A stretch of DNA of 10,011 nt from Bacteroidota bacterium (GTDB lineage Bacteria; Bacteroidota; Bacteroidia; Flavobacteriales_F; PHOS-HE28). Shown here piece after piece: positions 1 to 6,733 of the stretch. Where the stretch lies: the NCBI GenBank assembly GCA_963169595.1, contig CAUJFM010000382.1, positions 1 to 10,011 on the forward strand. Direction: 5' to 3'. The notes under the pieces were generated by a model. That model had not been told where the DNA came from. It worked only from the letters and a program-made list of their open reading frames with translations, and did no database searches. A program made the position numbers and the translations under genes. The first letter of the stretch is position 1, and every line of letters begins with the position of its first letter.

Positions 1-77
1 ACCTTCCATGCGATGCTCTGGTCGTTGAGTGCGCCGGTGATGATGCCGCGCTTGCCCTTGAGAAGTCCGTGTGCCAT
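1..77 (-). CDS. fabI: Enoyl-ACP reductase FabI, N-terminal fragment
   Basis: Only the first 25 codons are inside the window; the gene continues past position 1. The ATG is at 77-75, and the peptide begins MAHGLLKGKRG, followed by IITGALNDQSIAWKV. The pattern of a short beta strand, then a glycine-rich turn (GAL), then SIAWKV is the NAD-binding start of FabI-type short-chain dehydrogenases, where the SIA segment is diagnostic. FabI reduces enoyl-ACP to acyl-ACP in the last step of each fatty acid elongation cycle, in the cytosol. No catalytic Tyr/Lys can be seen because they lie further on. From memory, fabI often lies close to recN in Bacteroidota; here the lysyl oxidase gene and a repeat-bearing spacer stand between them. 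A candidate promoter lies 22 nt upstream of the ATG. The family call is confident despite the short length; another SDR family is the only real alternative. Confidence 0.85.
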   Translation of the reverse strand, partial: MAHGLLKGKRGIITGALNDQSIAWK

Positions 78-99
78 AGATGGGTCTTGATGTGACGGG

Positions 100-107
100 C
101 GAAGATA
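100..107 (-). promoter_or_regulatory. Candidate -7 box for fabI
   Basis: On the minus strand this reads TATCTTCG, one mismatch from the Bacteroidota sigma-A -7 consensus TAnnTTTG, and ends 22 nt before the fabI ATG. No TTG -33 element is visible at the expected spacing. The flanking bases (GCTATCTTCG) closely match the box in front of bamD (GCTATCTTTG), which supports it. Confidence 0.5.
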
Positions 108-183
108 GCGTGCCCTCCGGAAGAGGATGGGTGGGGATGGAGTACGGCCGCAGAACTGCAGGCTGGCGGGCGATGAAATGCTG

Positions 184-346
184 GCCGCAGATGGCGCAGA
201 TGAAAGACTGGATAAAATGCAAATCCTTCTCTGTGCTTGACGAAAAGCCTTCTCAATTCCCTCTTCTCCCTTTGCGGTTTTCCGCCCACCCCATCCGAAC
301 ATCAACAACCTCTCCCATCCTGCATTTCATCTGCGCCATCTGCGGC
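184..346. repeat. Long inverted repeat with ATCTGCG-type subunits
   Basis: The arms 184-205 and 325-346 are perfectly complementary over 22 bp. With three mismatches the pairing extends inward to 184-213 and 317-346 (27 of 30 positions), leaving a loop of about 103 nt. Each arm is made of two 9-nt units, CGCAGATGG then CGCAGATGA on the left, with the complement on the right. A third decayed unit (CCTCTGCG) follows at 352-359. A partial direct copy of the inner part (GATGAAA then N3 then TGG) lies at 172-184, 27 nt before the matching bases at 199-211. Similar CATCTGCG-type palindromic repeats are, as I recall, scattered through many Bacteroidota genomes. No transposase gene is present here. 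It could be a REP-like element or the remains of a miniature transposable element. Confidence 0.8.
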
Positions 347-477
347 TTCTTCCTCTGCGGCCCATCCCGGCTCGGGAGCCCGGTCATCCGGGGTTGGGAA
401 CCCATGGATGTGGCCATTCGCACACCGTGGGATGTCCCCCGGATCCCCTATTTTCCCCAAACCAAGCCCCCCTGACC

Positions 478-3400
478 ATGTTCCGGTCCTCCCTGCTCGC
501 CCTGCTCTCCCTGTCGTTCGGAGGGGTGTTCGCCCAGTGCGTCACCACCTACCCCTCCAACCAACCGTTCACCAGTGGCACCACGGGCACTCCCGGCACG
601 CTGCCCACCAACTGGACCAACATCACCGGCGATGACCTGGACTGGTGGGTGGACAACAACGGCACGCCCACCAACAACACCGGTCCCATCACGGACCACA
701 CGGTGAACAATACCTCCACCAACGGCAAGTACATGTACGTGGAGGGCACCGGGGCGGCCAACACCCCCGGCAAGACCGCCATCCTGCAGTCGCCTTGCTA
801 CGACCTGAGCGCGCTCACCACGCCCTACCTCACTTTCTGGTACCACATGCGCGGCAGCCAGATGGGCAGCCTGTACGTGGACATCAACGCGAACGGCACC
901 ATCACCCAGAACCACTGGAGCATCAGCGGCGACCAGGGGCTCTACTGGAAGCAGGGCTGGCTGAACCTGGCGCCCTGGGTGGGCCAGGCCAATGTGCGCA
1001 TCCGCTTCCGGGCCGTGACCGGTAGCGGGGAGCTCACGGACATCGCGTTGGACGATGTGTTCGTGGGCAGCCTCTCGCCCGTGTTCGGCTGCAACGAGAC
1101 CACCGCCAGCAACTACAGCAGCGCGGTGAACGTGAACAATGGCACCTGCGACTACGCCTGCCCCTCCGGCCAGAAGCGCGTGCGCATCGACATCTTCAAC
1201 GACAACTATGGCGGCGAGACCAGCTGGACGCTGAAGAACGGCTCCACCAACACCACCATCGCCAGCGGAGGCAGCTCGGGCACCACGGTCTGTGTGCCGG
1301 CGAACACCTGCCTGGTGTTCCGCATCAACGACACCGCCGGCGATGGCATCTACCACAGCTCCTACGGCTTCGGCGCCTATTACCTGTGGCTGGACGGCGT
1401 GCTGGTGCGGCAGGGCGGGCAGTTCGGCAGCTTCGAGGAGACCACCTTCAACTGCCCGCCGGGCTTCAGCTGCTCCACGGCCATGCCCCTGACCCTGGCG
1501 CCCCTCACGGGCAGCTACCCGCAGACCATCGCCACCTTCACCACCACGGCGTTGGAGCAGTGGTACGACTTCACCCCGCCGCAGACCGGCCAGTACCAGA
1601 TCACCACCTGCGGCACCAACAGCTGCGACACGCGCCTGTGGCTGTATGACATGGCCTGCAGCAGCGTGGTGCTGAACGACGGCATCGAGGGCGCCACCTT
1701 CGGTGATGACAACGACGGCGGCTGCGGCCTGCAGGCCGTGGTGAACGCCAACATGCCGGGCGGAACGCTCCACCACCTGCGCGTGGGCCACAATGCGACG
1801 GGCGCCAGCTGCGGCAACAACGTGACCGTGAGCATCGTCTACATGGGTCCCGTGGTGGGCTGCATGAACACCGCCTCGTGCAACTACGAGCCGCTGGCCA
1901 CCGTGCCCTGCACCGATTGCTGCATCCCCTTCGGCGACCCCAACTGCCCGGCCGGTCCGGACCTGACCCTGGACCAGGCCCGCCTGGTGAACACCCTGTC
2001 GCTCTCCACCGTGAACATCACCGATGCCTGTGCCCCGGTGGAAGGATGCGTGCGGGCGCTCGGCCAGCGCTACGTGCTGCGCTTCGCCACGCGCATCAAC
2101 AACATCGGCACCACGGACTACTACATCGGCAGCCCCAGCTCGCAGCCGCAGATGTTCAGCACCAACAACTGCCACGGCCACGCGCATTACTCCGGCTACG
2201 CGGACTACCTGCTCTTTGACCAGACCGGCAACGCCATCCCGGTGGGCTTCAAGAACGGGTTCTGCGTGATCGACGTGGGCTGCTTCGGTGGCACCGGCCA
2301 GTTCGGCTGCAGCAACATGGGCATCAGCAAGCAGTGCTACGACGAGTACAGCAGCGGCACCACCTGCAACTGGATCGACATCACCGATGTGCCCAATGGC
2401 ACCTACACCCTGGTGCTGCGGACCAACTGGCAGCACGCGCCGGACGCGCTGGGCCGTCACGAGATGAACTACAGCAACAACTACGCGCAGGTGTGCATCA
2501 ACATCACCCGCAACGCCTCCAACGTACCCTCATTCACCGTGGTGGGCAACTGCCCCACCTACACCGACTGCATGGGGCAACCTTATGGCGATGCACGGCT
2601 GGACTGCAACGGCGTGTGCAACGGCCCCAGCAAGCGCGGCGACCTCAACAGCGACGGCAACCAGACCCAGTCCGATGCCATCGAGTACGTGCAGCAGATC
2701 ATGGGCGATGACATCTCCCCCACCACCTGCAACGACCTGAACGCCGACAACCGCATCACCGTGACCGATGCCGCGCTGATGGTGAACGCCTACACCCAGC
2801 AGGCCACGCACGACGGCGCCAACCACGTGCTGCACTACCACCCCTGGTTCGACTTCCCGCGCGGCTGGCTGAGCACCAGCGACCAGGTGGACCTGAGCAT
2901 CGGCAACCTGGACCCCGTGGCCAAGACCGTGGACATCCTGATCCGCAACCCCAGCTGCCGCGTGATGGGCTACGAGTTCGAGCTGAGCGGCCTCACCATC
3001 CAGAGCGCCACCAACCTGGCCCCGAACCTCACCGGCGACATCAACCTGCACACCACGCTGGGCGGCACCAAGGTGATCGGCATCAGCTACCTGGACAGCT
3101 CGCTGGTGAAGAACAGCAACTTCGTGCCGCTGGTGCGCATCAACTACATGACGCTCACCGATGCCACCATCTGCATCGCCAGCATCACCGACATCGTGAA
3201 CAAGGACGCCAACAACGTGCCCACCAGCATCGTGAACGGCTGCCTGGCCGTGCCGAACACCGTGGCGCTGAACCCCAAGGTGTGGCTGCAGGGCCCCTAC
3301 CGCGCCGCCGACCAGCTGATGCGTGACGACCTGCGCGCCGGCAACTACCTGCCCGGCACGGAGCCCTACACCGGACTGGGCTACACCCAAGTGGGCGGTG

Positions 3401-4020
3401 GCGGGGAGACCGTGAGCAATGAGGTGCTCCAGGTGACCGGTCCCAACGCCATCGTGGACTGGATGGTGGTGGAACTGCGCATGCCCACCGCGCCCTACAC
3501 CGTGGTGGCCACACGCAGCGCGCTGCTGCAGCGCGATGGCGACATCGTGGGCACCAACGGCACCTCGCCCGTGGTGCTCAACGCCGCGCCGGGCAACTAC
3601 CTCGTGAGCCTCCGTCACCGGAACCACCTGGGCGTGATGACGCTGACCCCGGTGGCCCTGACCAACACGCCCCTGGAGGTGGACTTCCGCGGGGGCGCCA
3701 CCTCCACCTATGGCAATGAGGCCATGCGCCTGGAGGATGGCGTGTGGAAGATGTGGTCAGGCAACTCGAACATGATCACCGACCCGCAGGGCCGGCAGAT
3801 CATCCGGTACACCGGTCAGGACAACGACCGCGACCCCATCCTGCAGGTGGTGGGCGGTGTGGTGCCCACCGGCACCGTGGCGGGCTACTACCGCGAGGAC
3901 AGCAACCTGAGCGGGGTGGTGAAGTACACGGGCCAGGACAACGACCGCGACATCATCCTGAACAACATCGGCGGGGTGGTGCCCACCAACACGCGCACCG
4001 AGGGCATGCCGCCCCAGTAA
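478..4020 (+). CDS. Large secreted lysyl oxidase with MAM, dockerin and cohesin-like domains
   Basis: The product has 1180 residues. The ATG at 478 is chosen because it is followed at once by a signal peptide (MFRSSLLALLSLSFGGVFA, cut before QC). Order of parts: MAM-like domain (about 28-197, ending in LDDVFVG); a GCN..ASNY linker (204-228); a domain with the NYGGETSW and AGDGIY motifs (228-326); a PPC-like beta domain (332-458); a second Cys-rich GCM..ASCNY linker (461-490); a lysyl oxidase domain (about 494-680); a DCNGVCNG linker and type I dockerin (720-775); a cohesin-like beta-sandwich (800-925); and a C-terminal module (about 935-1180). Lysyl oxidases oxidise the epsilon-amino group of protein lysines to aldehydes that cross-link. 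In this cell the substrate is unknown, and the protein should act outside the outer membrane. I see no classical type IX secretion C-terminal domain. The gene is monocistronic, with a terminator right after it. The lysyl oxidase and dockerin calls are strong; MAM, PPC and cohesin-like calls rest on motif and fold impressions. Confidence 0.92.
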   Translation: MFRSSLLALLSLSFGGVFAQCVTTYPSNQPFTSGTTGTPGTLPTNWTNITGDDLDWWVDNNGTPTNNTGPITDHTVNNTSTNGKYMYVEGTGAANTPGKTAILQSPCYDLSALTTPYLTFWYHMRGSQMGSLYVDINANGTITQNHWSISGDQGLYWKQGWLNLAPWVGQANVRIRFRAVTGSGELTDIALDDVFVGSLSPVFGCNETTASNYSSAVNVNNGTCDYACPSGQKRVRIDIFNDNYGGETSWTLKNGSTNTTIASGGSSGTTVCVPANTCLVFRINDTAGDGIYHSSYGFGAYYLWLDGVLVRQGGQFGSFEETTFNCPPGFSCSTAMPLTLAPLTGSYPQTIATFTTTALEQWYDFTPPQTGQYQITTCGTNSCDTRLWLYDMACSSVVLNDGIEGATFGDDNDGGCGLQAVVNANMPGGTLHHLRVGHNATGASCGNNVTVSIVYMGPVVGCMNTASCNYEPLATVPCTDCCIPFGDPNCPAGPDLTLDQARLVNTLSLSTVNITDACAPVEGCVRALGQRYVLRFATRINNIGTTDYYIGSPSSQPQMFSTNNCHGHAHYSGYADYLLFDQTGNAIPVGFKNGFCVIDVGCFGGTGQFGCSNMGISKQCYDEYSSGTTCNWIDITDVPNGTYTLVLRTNWQHAPDALGRHEMNYSNNYAQVCINITRNASNVPSFTVVGNCPTYTDCMGQPYGDARLDCNGVCNGPSKRGDLNSDGNQTQSDAIEYVQQIMGDDISPTTCNDLNADNRITVTDAALMVNAYTQQATHDGANHVLHYHPWFDFPRGWLSTSDQVDLSIGNLDPVAKTVDILIRNPSCRVMGYEFELSGLTIQSATNLAPNLTGDINLHTTLGGTKVIGISYLDSSLVKNSNFVPLVRINYMTLTDATICIASITDIVNKDANNVPTSIVNGCLAVPNTVALNPKVWLQGPYRAADQLMRDDLRAGNYLPGTEPYTGLGYTQVGGGGETVSNEVLQVTGPNAIVDWMVVELRMPTAPYTVVATRSALLQRDGDIVGTNGTSPVVLNAAPGNYLVSLRHRNHLGVMTLTPVALTNTPLEVDFRGGATSTYGNEAMRLEDGVWKMWSGNSNMITDPQGRQIIRYTGQDNDRDPILQVVGGVVPTGTVAGYYREDSNLSGVVKYTGQDNDRDIILNNIGGVVPTNTRTEGMPPQ
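1957..2517 (+). other. Lysyl oxidase catalytic domain within the 478-4020 gene
   Basis: Residues about 494-680 of the product. The copper site C-H-G-H-A-H (His566, His568, His570) matches the C-H-Q-H-Y-H motif of animal lysyl oxidases. Lys592, in GFKNGFC, aligns with the lysine (GHKASFC in LOX) that becomes half of lysine tyrosylquinone. Tyr624, in CYDEY, aligns with its tyrosine partner in CYDTY. The spacing of 32 residues is close to the 35-36 of the animal enzymes. CNWIDITDVPNGTY is nearly identical to the animal CQWIDITDV core, and YSNN...VC closes the domain. Cysteines 565, 596, 611, 620, 630 and 673 would allow several of the conserved disulfides. All residues needed for catalysis appear present, so an active copper amine oxidase is the natural inference. 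Activity itself is untested. Confidence 0.9.
2638..2802 (+). other. Type I dockerin domain within the 478-4020 gene
   Basis: Residues 720-775. Two calcium loops of EF-hand type are visible: DLNSDGNQTQSD (Asp722, Asn724, Asp726, Asp733) and DLNADNRITVTD (Asp753, Asn755, Asp757, Asp764), each followed by a helix (AIEYVQQIM and AALMVNAY). This is the duplicated 1-3-5-12 ligand spacing of type I dockerins, which bind cohesins in cellulosomes. In Bacteroidota they also serve as structural modules in surface proteins. It is followed at 800-925 by a beta-rich segment that resembles a cohesin, so an intramolecular or chain-to-chain contact is possible but is only an inference. Confidence 0.75.
3808..3987 (+). 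repeat. Duplicated YTGQDNDRD motif in the C-terminal module
   Basis: Two copies, nt 3808-3870 (residues 1111-1131) and 3925-3987 (residues 1150-1170), lie 39 residues apart. Each is 21 residues long and starts YTGQDNDRD, continues IL..(V/I)GG, and ends VVPT. The copies differ at five residues or fewer, with synonymous changes between them, so this is a protein-level duplication and not a recent DNA event. The segment between them (EDSNLSGVVK) looks like a degenerate calcium loop of the D.N.DG type. The upstream LRHRNHLGVMT segment (1045-1055) belongs to the same module, which I recall at the C-terminal end of other large Bacteroidota surface proteins. Confidence 0.85.
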
Positions 4021-4022
4021 CG

Positions 4023-4079
4023 CGGACACGCTTCCCAACAAAAAGGCCGCATCCACCGATGCGGCCTTTTTCGTGTCCG
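4023..4079. terminator. Bidirectional intrinsic terminator between convergent genes
   Basis: The core is a perfect 13-bp stem, AAAAAGGCCGCAT at 4040-4052 with its complement at 4059-4071, and a 6-nt loop. The A-run and T-run sit at the stem base, so it works in either direction. An outer 8-bp stem, cggacacg at 4023-4030 and cgtgtccg at 4072-4079, extends it; the nine bases 4031-4039 bulge out on one side only. It lies 3 nt after the lysyl oxidase stop and 7 nt beyond the recN stop, so it should end both transcripts. Confidence 0.93.
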
Positions 4080-4085
4080 TGGGGT

Positions 4086-5741
4086 TCAGGCCTTCCCGGC
4101 GAGCAGTTCGCGGGCGTGCTGCACGGCGGCATCGGTCATGCGGCGGCCGCTCAGCATGCGGGCCAGCACCTGCACGCGCTCCTCGGCGTTCACCGGGCGG
4201 ATGTCGGTGGTGACCATCTCGGCCTGGTGGTCCTTGCTCACCAGCAGGTGCACATCGGCCTTGCTGGCGATCTGGGGCAGGTGCGTGATGGCGATCACCT
4301 GACGCTTGCGGGCCATGCGGGCCATCAGCTCGCCCACGCGGTCGGCCACCTCGCCGCTCACGCCGGTGTCGATCTCGTCGAAGACCACCGTGGACAGCCC
4401 CTGCCCTTCGGCGCTGAGGCCGATGAGGGCGAGCATCACGCGGCTGAGCTCGCCGCCGCTGGCCACCTTGTCCAGGGGCTCGGGCGTACGATCCTTGTTG
4501 GCGCTGAACAACGCGCGCACCGTGTCGATGCCGTCCGGCCCGGGAGCGGTGAGCGCGTGGTTGAACTGGAAACGGGCGTGGGGCATGCCGAGCTTCTTCA
4601 GCTGGCCCACCACCTCCACGGCCAGTTCGGGCATGGCCTTGCGGCGCGCTGCGGAGATGCGCTCGGCGGTCTCGCGGACATGCTGGCCCATGGCGGCCTC
4701 CTGGCGCTCCAGTTCGGCGATGCGGTCGCCGAGCGAGCCCATGCCGGTGCAGCGGGTGCGCAGGTCGTCGCGCAGGGCGATCAGCTCGGCGGTGTCCTTC
4801 ACGCGGTGCTTCTGTTGCAGGCGCAGCAGCACGTCCAGCCGTTCCTGCAAACGAGCGGCCTGTTCGGGGTCCAGCGTCACGGTGTTCGCTGCGCGGGCGG
4901 CCTCCTCGGCGATGTCACCGAGCTCGATGGAGACACTGCCGAGCCGTTCGAGCAGGGCGTTCAGCGTGGCATCGTGGCGGGCGGTGCGGGCCACCTGGTT
5001 GCGCAGCGTGGCCAGTCCGGCCAGCACACCCTCGTCCCCGCTGATGGTGACATCCACCGCCTGCAGGGCCTGCAGCACTTCGCCCGCATGTTCGGCGCGC
5101 AGCAGGTCCGCCTCCAGCGTCTCCTGCTCCCCTTCCTTCAGCTGGGCCTGTTCCAGCTCCTCCAGTTGGAAGCGGAGATAGTCCAGCTCGGCACGGGAGC
5201 GGCCTTCCTCCTCACGCAGGCGCACCAGTTCATCGGCCACGGCGCGCCAGGCGCGGTGATCGGCGCGGTAGGCGCCCACGGCCTTGGCATGGCCTGCGAC
5301 CTGGTCCACCAGTTCCAGTTGGAAGTGCGGGTCGTTGAGCAGCAGCGTGTGGTGCTGGCTGTGCACGTGGATGAGCCGCTCGCCCAGTTCGCGCAGCTGC
5401 TCCAGCCGCACGGGGGTGTCGTTCACAAAGGCCCGCGAACGACCGCCCGGCTCTATCTGGCGGCGCACGATCAACGGGCGTTCGGGCGGGACGCCAGCGG
5501 CCTCGCACCAGGCCGCGATCCACGGGGCCTTGCTGTCGATCTCCAGTTCGATCACGCAGCGCTAGGCCGCGTCGCGCGCCAGCCCAGCGTCGATCCGGTC
5601 GCCCATGGCCAGGCCCAGCGCACCGATGAGGATGCTCTTGCCACTGCCGGTCTCGCCGGTGATGATGGTGAGCCCACCGGACAGGTCCAGGACCAGGTGG
5701 TCGATCAGCAGGTAATTGGAAATGGAGAGCCGCTTGAGCAT
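4086..5741 (-). pseudogene. recN: RecN DNA-repair ATPase, interrupted by an in-frame amber codon
   Basis: Read through, the frame gives 551 codons, the usual RecN length. RecN is an SMC-like ATPase that acts at double-strand breaks in recombinational repair, in the cytosol. Start ATG at 5741 (MLKRLSISNYLLIDHL). Walker A is GETGSGKS (29-36); the ABC signature SGGELSR is at 428-434; Walker B is VVFDEID, ending at 458; ITHLPQIASKAD follows. The middle (about 190-370) is the expected coiled-coil arm, rich in Leu, Glu and Arg. The defect: codon 60 is TAG (5564-5562), in ARDAA-stop-RCVIELEI, with no shift in frame. One base change from GAG, CAG or AAG explains it, and the family usually has a charged residue around here. 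The rest shows no decay. Restart at the GTG at 5555 would lose Walker A and give a non-functional ATPase. It is the last gene of the minus-strand series, 92 nt after DUF4835. A sequencing error or very recent mutation is most likely; I therefore mark it as interrupted, not as lost for certain. Confidence 0.85.
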
Positions 5742-5769
5742 GACGAAAAAACGGTCAGGGCGTCAGGCG

Positions 5770-5798
5770 CCAAGATAGGAGGCGCTCAAGCACGCCAA
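5770..5798 (-). promoter_or_regulatory. Candidate recN promoter
   Basis: On the minus strand TTG (5798-5796) is followed after 18 nt by TATCTTGG (5777-5770), one mismatch from TAnnTTTG. The box ends 28 nt before the recN ATG. A short inverted repeat, gcgcc/ggcgc (5767-5771 and 5781-5785), straddles the -7 box. The site lies in the 92-nt gap after the DUF4835 stop, so recN may be transcribed on its own as well as from upstream. Confidence 0.5.
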
Positions 5799-5833
5799 GA
5801 ATACCGGGGACCAGTTGGTGGAACAGGCGCCGG

Positions 5834-6733
5834 TCACGACCCGCGCATGATGTTCTGGTACTGGTTGATGTGGCCGGGGTCGATGATCTGCAGCGTGTTG
5901 AAGATCTTGCTCTTCTCCTGGGCCTCGCCCATCCTGAAGAGCTCCACCAGCTCGTTGTACTTCGCGTTGAAGAAGACCTGCAGGTTGTAGCTGGAAGGCT
6001 TCGCCTGATGCACGGAACGCAGCTTCTCAATGGCCGCGGCGATGGTGCGGCGCGCGGCGGCCACATCCTCGGACATGCTGTCCATCCCTTCGCGGTGGTA
6101 GCTGTAGAGCAGGTCGCGGAAGGGCCGGAACACGGCCTGCACCTGGTTGTCCAGCAGCCAGTAGCGGTTGGTCTGGTCCTCGGAGGAGCGCCAGCCGGGC
6201 TCGGCGGCATTCTGGGCATTGTTCACCACCTGCTGGGCCAGGTTGTAGTACTCGGTGCCGCCCAGCGGCGAGAAGGTGTCGCCATCCAGCCCCAGCACGA
6301 AGTAGGCGTAGAAGCCCAGGATGGACGAGAGGTTGTTCATGAAGCGGTCCGGCGTGAACTCGATCTGGGTGTTCTCCAGGAAGTTGAACACCACCTGATT
6401 GTCCACCAGGTCGAGCACCGGGCTGTTGTAGTCGGTGCCGTACACGGGCCGGCTGTAGATCACCTGCAGGGTGCCCTCGAAGCGGTCTGGCGCGGGCTGC
6501 TGCGTGATGGTGAGCAGCAGGTTGATCTCGATGCGCTCGGCGGGCGCGAAGTTGGCGTTGGTGAAGCGGCGGTTCTGGAAGAACTCCTTGATGGCCACTT
6601 CGAGCGACTGGAACACGCGCGGCTGGGCCTGTGCCACCTGCGGAGCAATGACGCTGGCCTGGCAATTGAACTCCTGCGCGGAGCCCGCGATGGCGATGAC
6701 GAGGGAAAGTCCGAGGAGCAGGTGCCTAAGCAT
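5834..6733 (-). CDS. DUF4835 family periplasmic protein, PorD-like
   Basis: The product has 299 residues. Residues 1-19 (MLRHLLLGLSLVIAIAGSA) form a signal peptide cut before QEFNCQASV; the short mature start with EFNC is characteristic of DUF4835 proteins, as is FFQNRRFTN near residues 50-58. The family is restricted to Bacteroidota. Current annotation often names it type IX secretion protein PorD, though I cannot assign a molecular role from the sequence. No transmembrane segment follows the signal, and no lipobox is seen, so a periplasmic or outer-membrane-associated place is likely. The ATG at 6733 lies inside the end of coaBC (8-nt overlap, ATGCTTAG), which suggests coupled translation. 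A candidate internal promoter is listed separately. The recurrent order bamD-rpoZ-coaBC-DUF4835-recN in this phylum, as I recall it, supports the identification. Family membership is confident; the PorD name less so. Confidence 0.88.
   Translation of the reverse strand: MLRHLLLGLSLVIAIAGSAQEFNCQASVIAPQVAQAQPRVFQSLEVAIKEFFQNRRFTNANFAPAERIEINLLLTITQQPAPDRFEGTLQVIYSRPVYGTDYNSPVLDLVDNQVVFNFLENTQIEFTPDRFMNNLSSILGFYAYFVLGLDGDTFSPLGGTEYYNLAQQVVNNAQNAAEPGWRSSEDQTNRYWLLDNQVQAVFRPFRDLLYSYHREGMDSMSEDVAAARRTIAAAIEKLRSVHQAKPSSYNLQVFFNAKYNELVELFRMGEAQEKSKIFNTLQIIDPGHINQYQNIMRGS

Larger units (their letters stand above)
78..477. other. 400-nt divergent intergenic region
   Basis: I see no credible gene here. 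The short open frames that cross it lack family resemblance and run into the inverted repeat. It must hold the 5' ends of fabI (leftward) and of the lysyl oxidase gene (rightward). About 210-275 is visibly poorer in G+C and pyrimidine-rich compared with the surrounding coding DNA. It also contains the inverted repeat at 184-346 and a small perfect hairpin, gggtt/aaccc with a 3-nt loop, at 391-403. For the rightward gene the best -7 candidate is TATTTTCC at 449-456, 21 nt before the ATG; it matches only four of the six fixed positions of TAnnTTTG, so that promoter is not settled. Confidence 0.7.

Noticed and set aside
449..456. TATTTTCC as promoter of the oxidase gene
   Set aside because: Only four of six fixed positions match TAnnTTTG and no TTG is at a usable distance; mentioned in the intergenic entry but not called.
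80..475. Possible 131-codon gene in the intergenic region
   Set aside because: The translation is unlike any protein I know, crosses both arms of the inverted repeat, and has no recognisable ribosome binding site or promoter.
394..477. Upstream TTG start that would add 28 residues to the oxidase protein
   Set aside because: It would place a hydrophilic stretch before the signal peptide; the ATG at 478 directly precedes the signal peptide.
448..2460. Minus-strand open frame of 670 codons opposite the oxidase gene
   Set aside because: Its composition is Val/Ala/Gly/His repeats without domains, as expected for the antisense of GC-rich coding DNA; the plus-strand frame has clear lysyl oxidase and signal peptide motifs.
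5562..5564. Genome-wide recoding of TAG to explain the recN interruption
   Set aside because: coaBC terminates at TAG exactly where it overlaps the next gene, and no other conserved gene in the window contains an internal TAG.
3744..5990. Plus-strand open frame of 748 codons across the terminator and recN
   Set aside because: It runs through a strong terminator and is antisense to an unmistakable RecN; no family resemblance.
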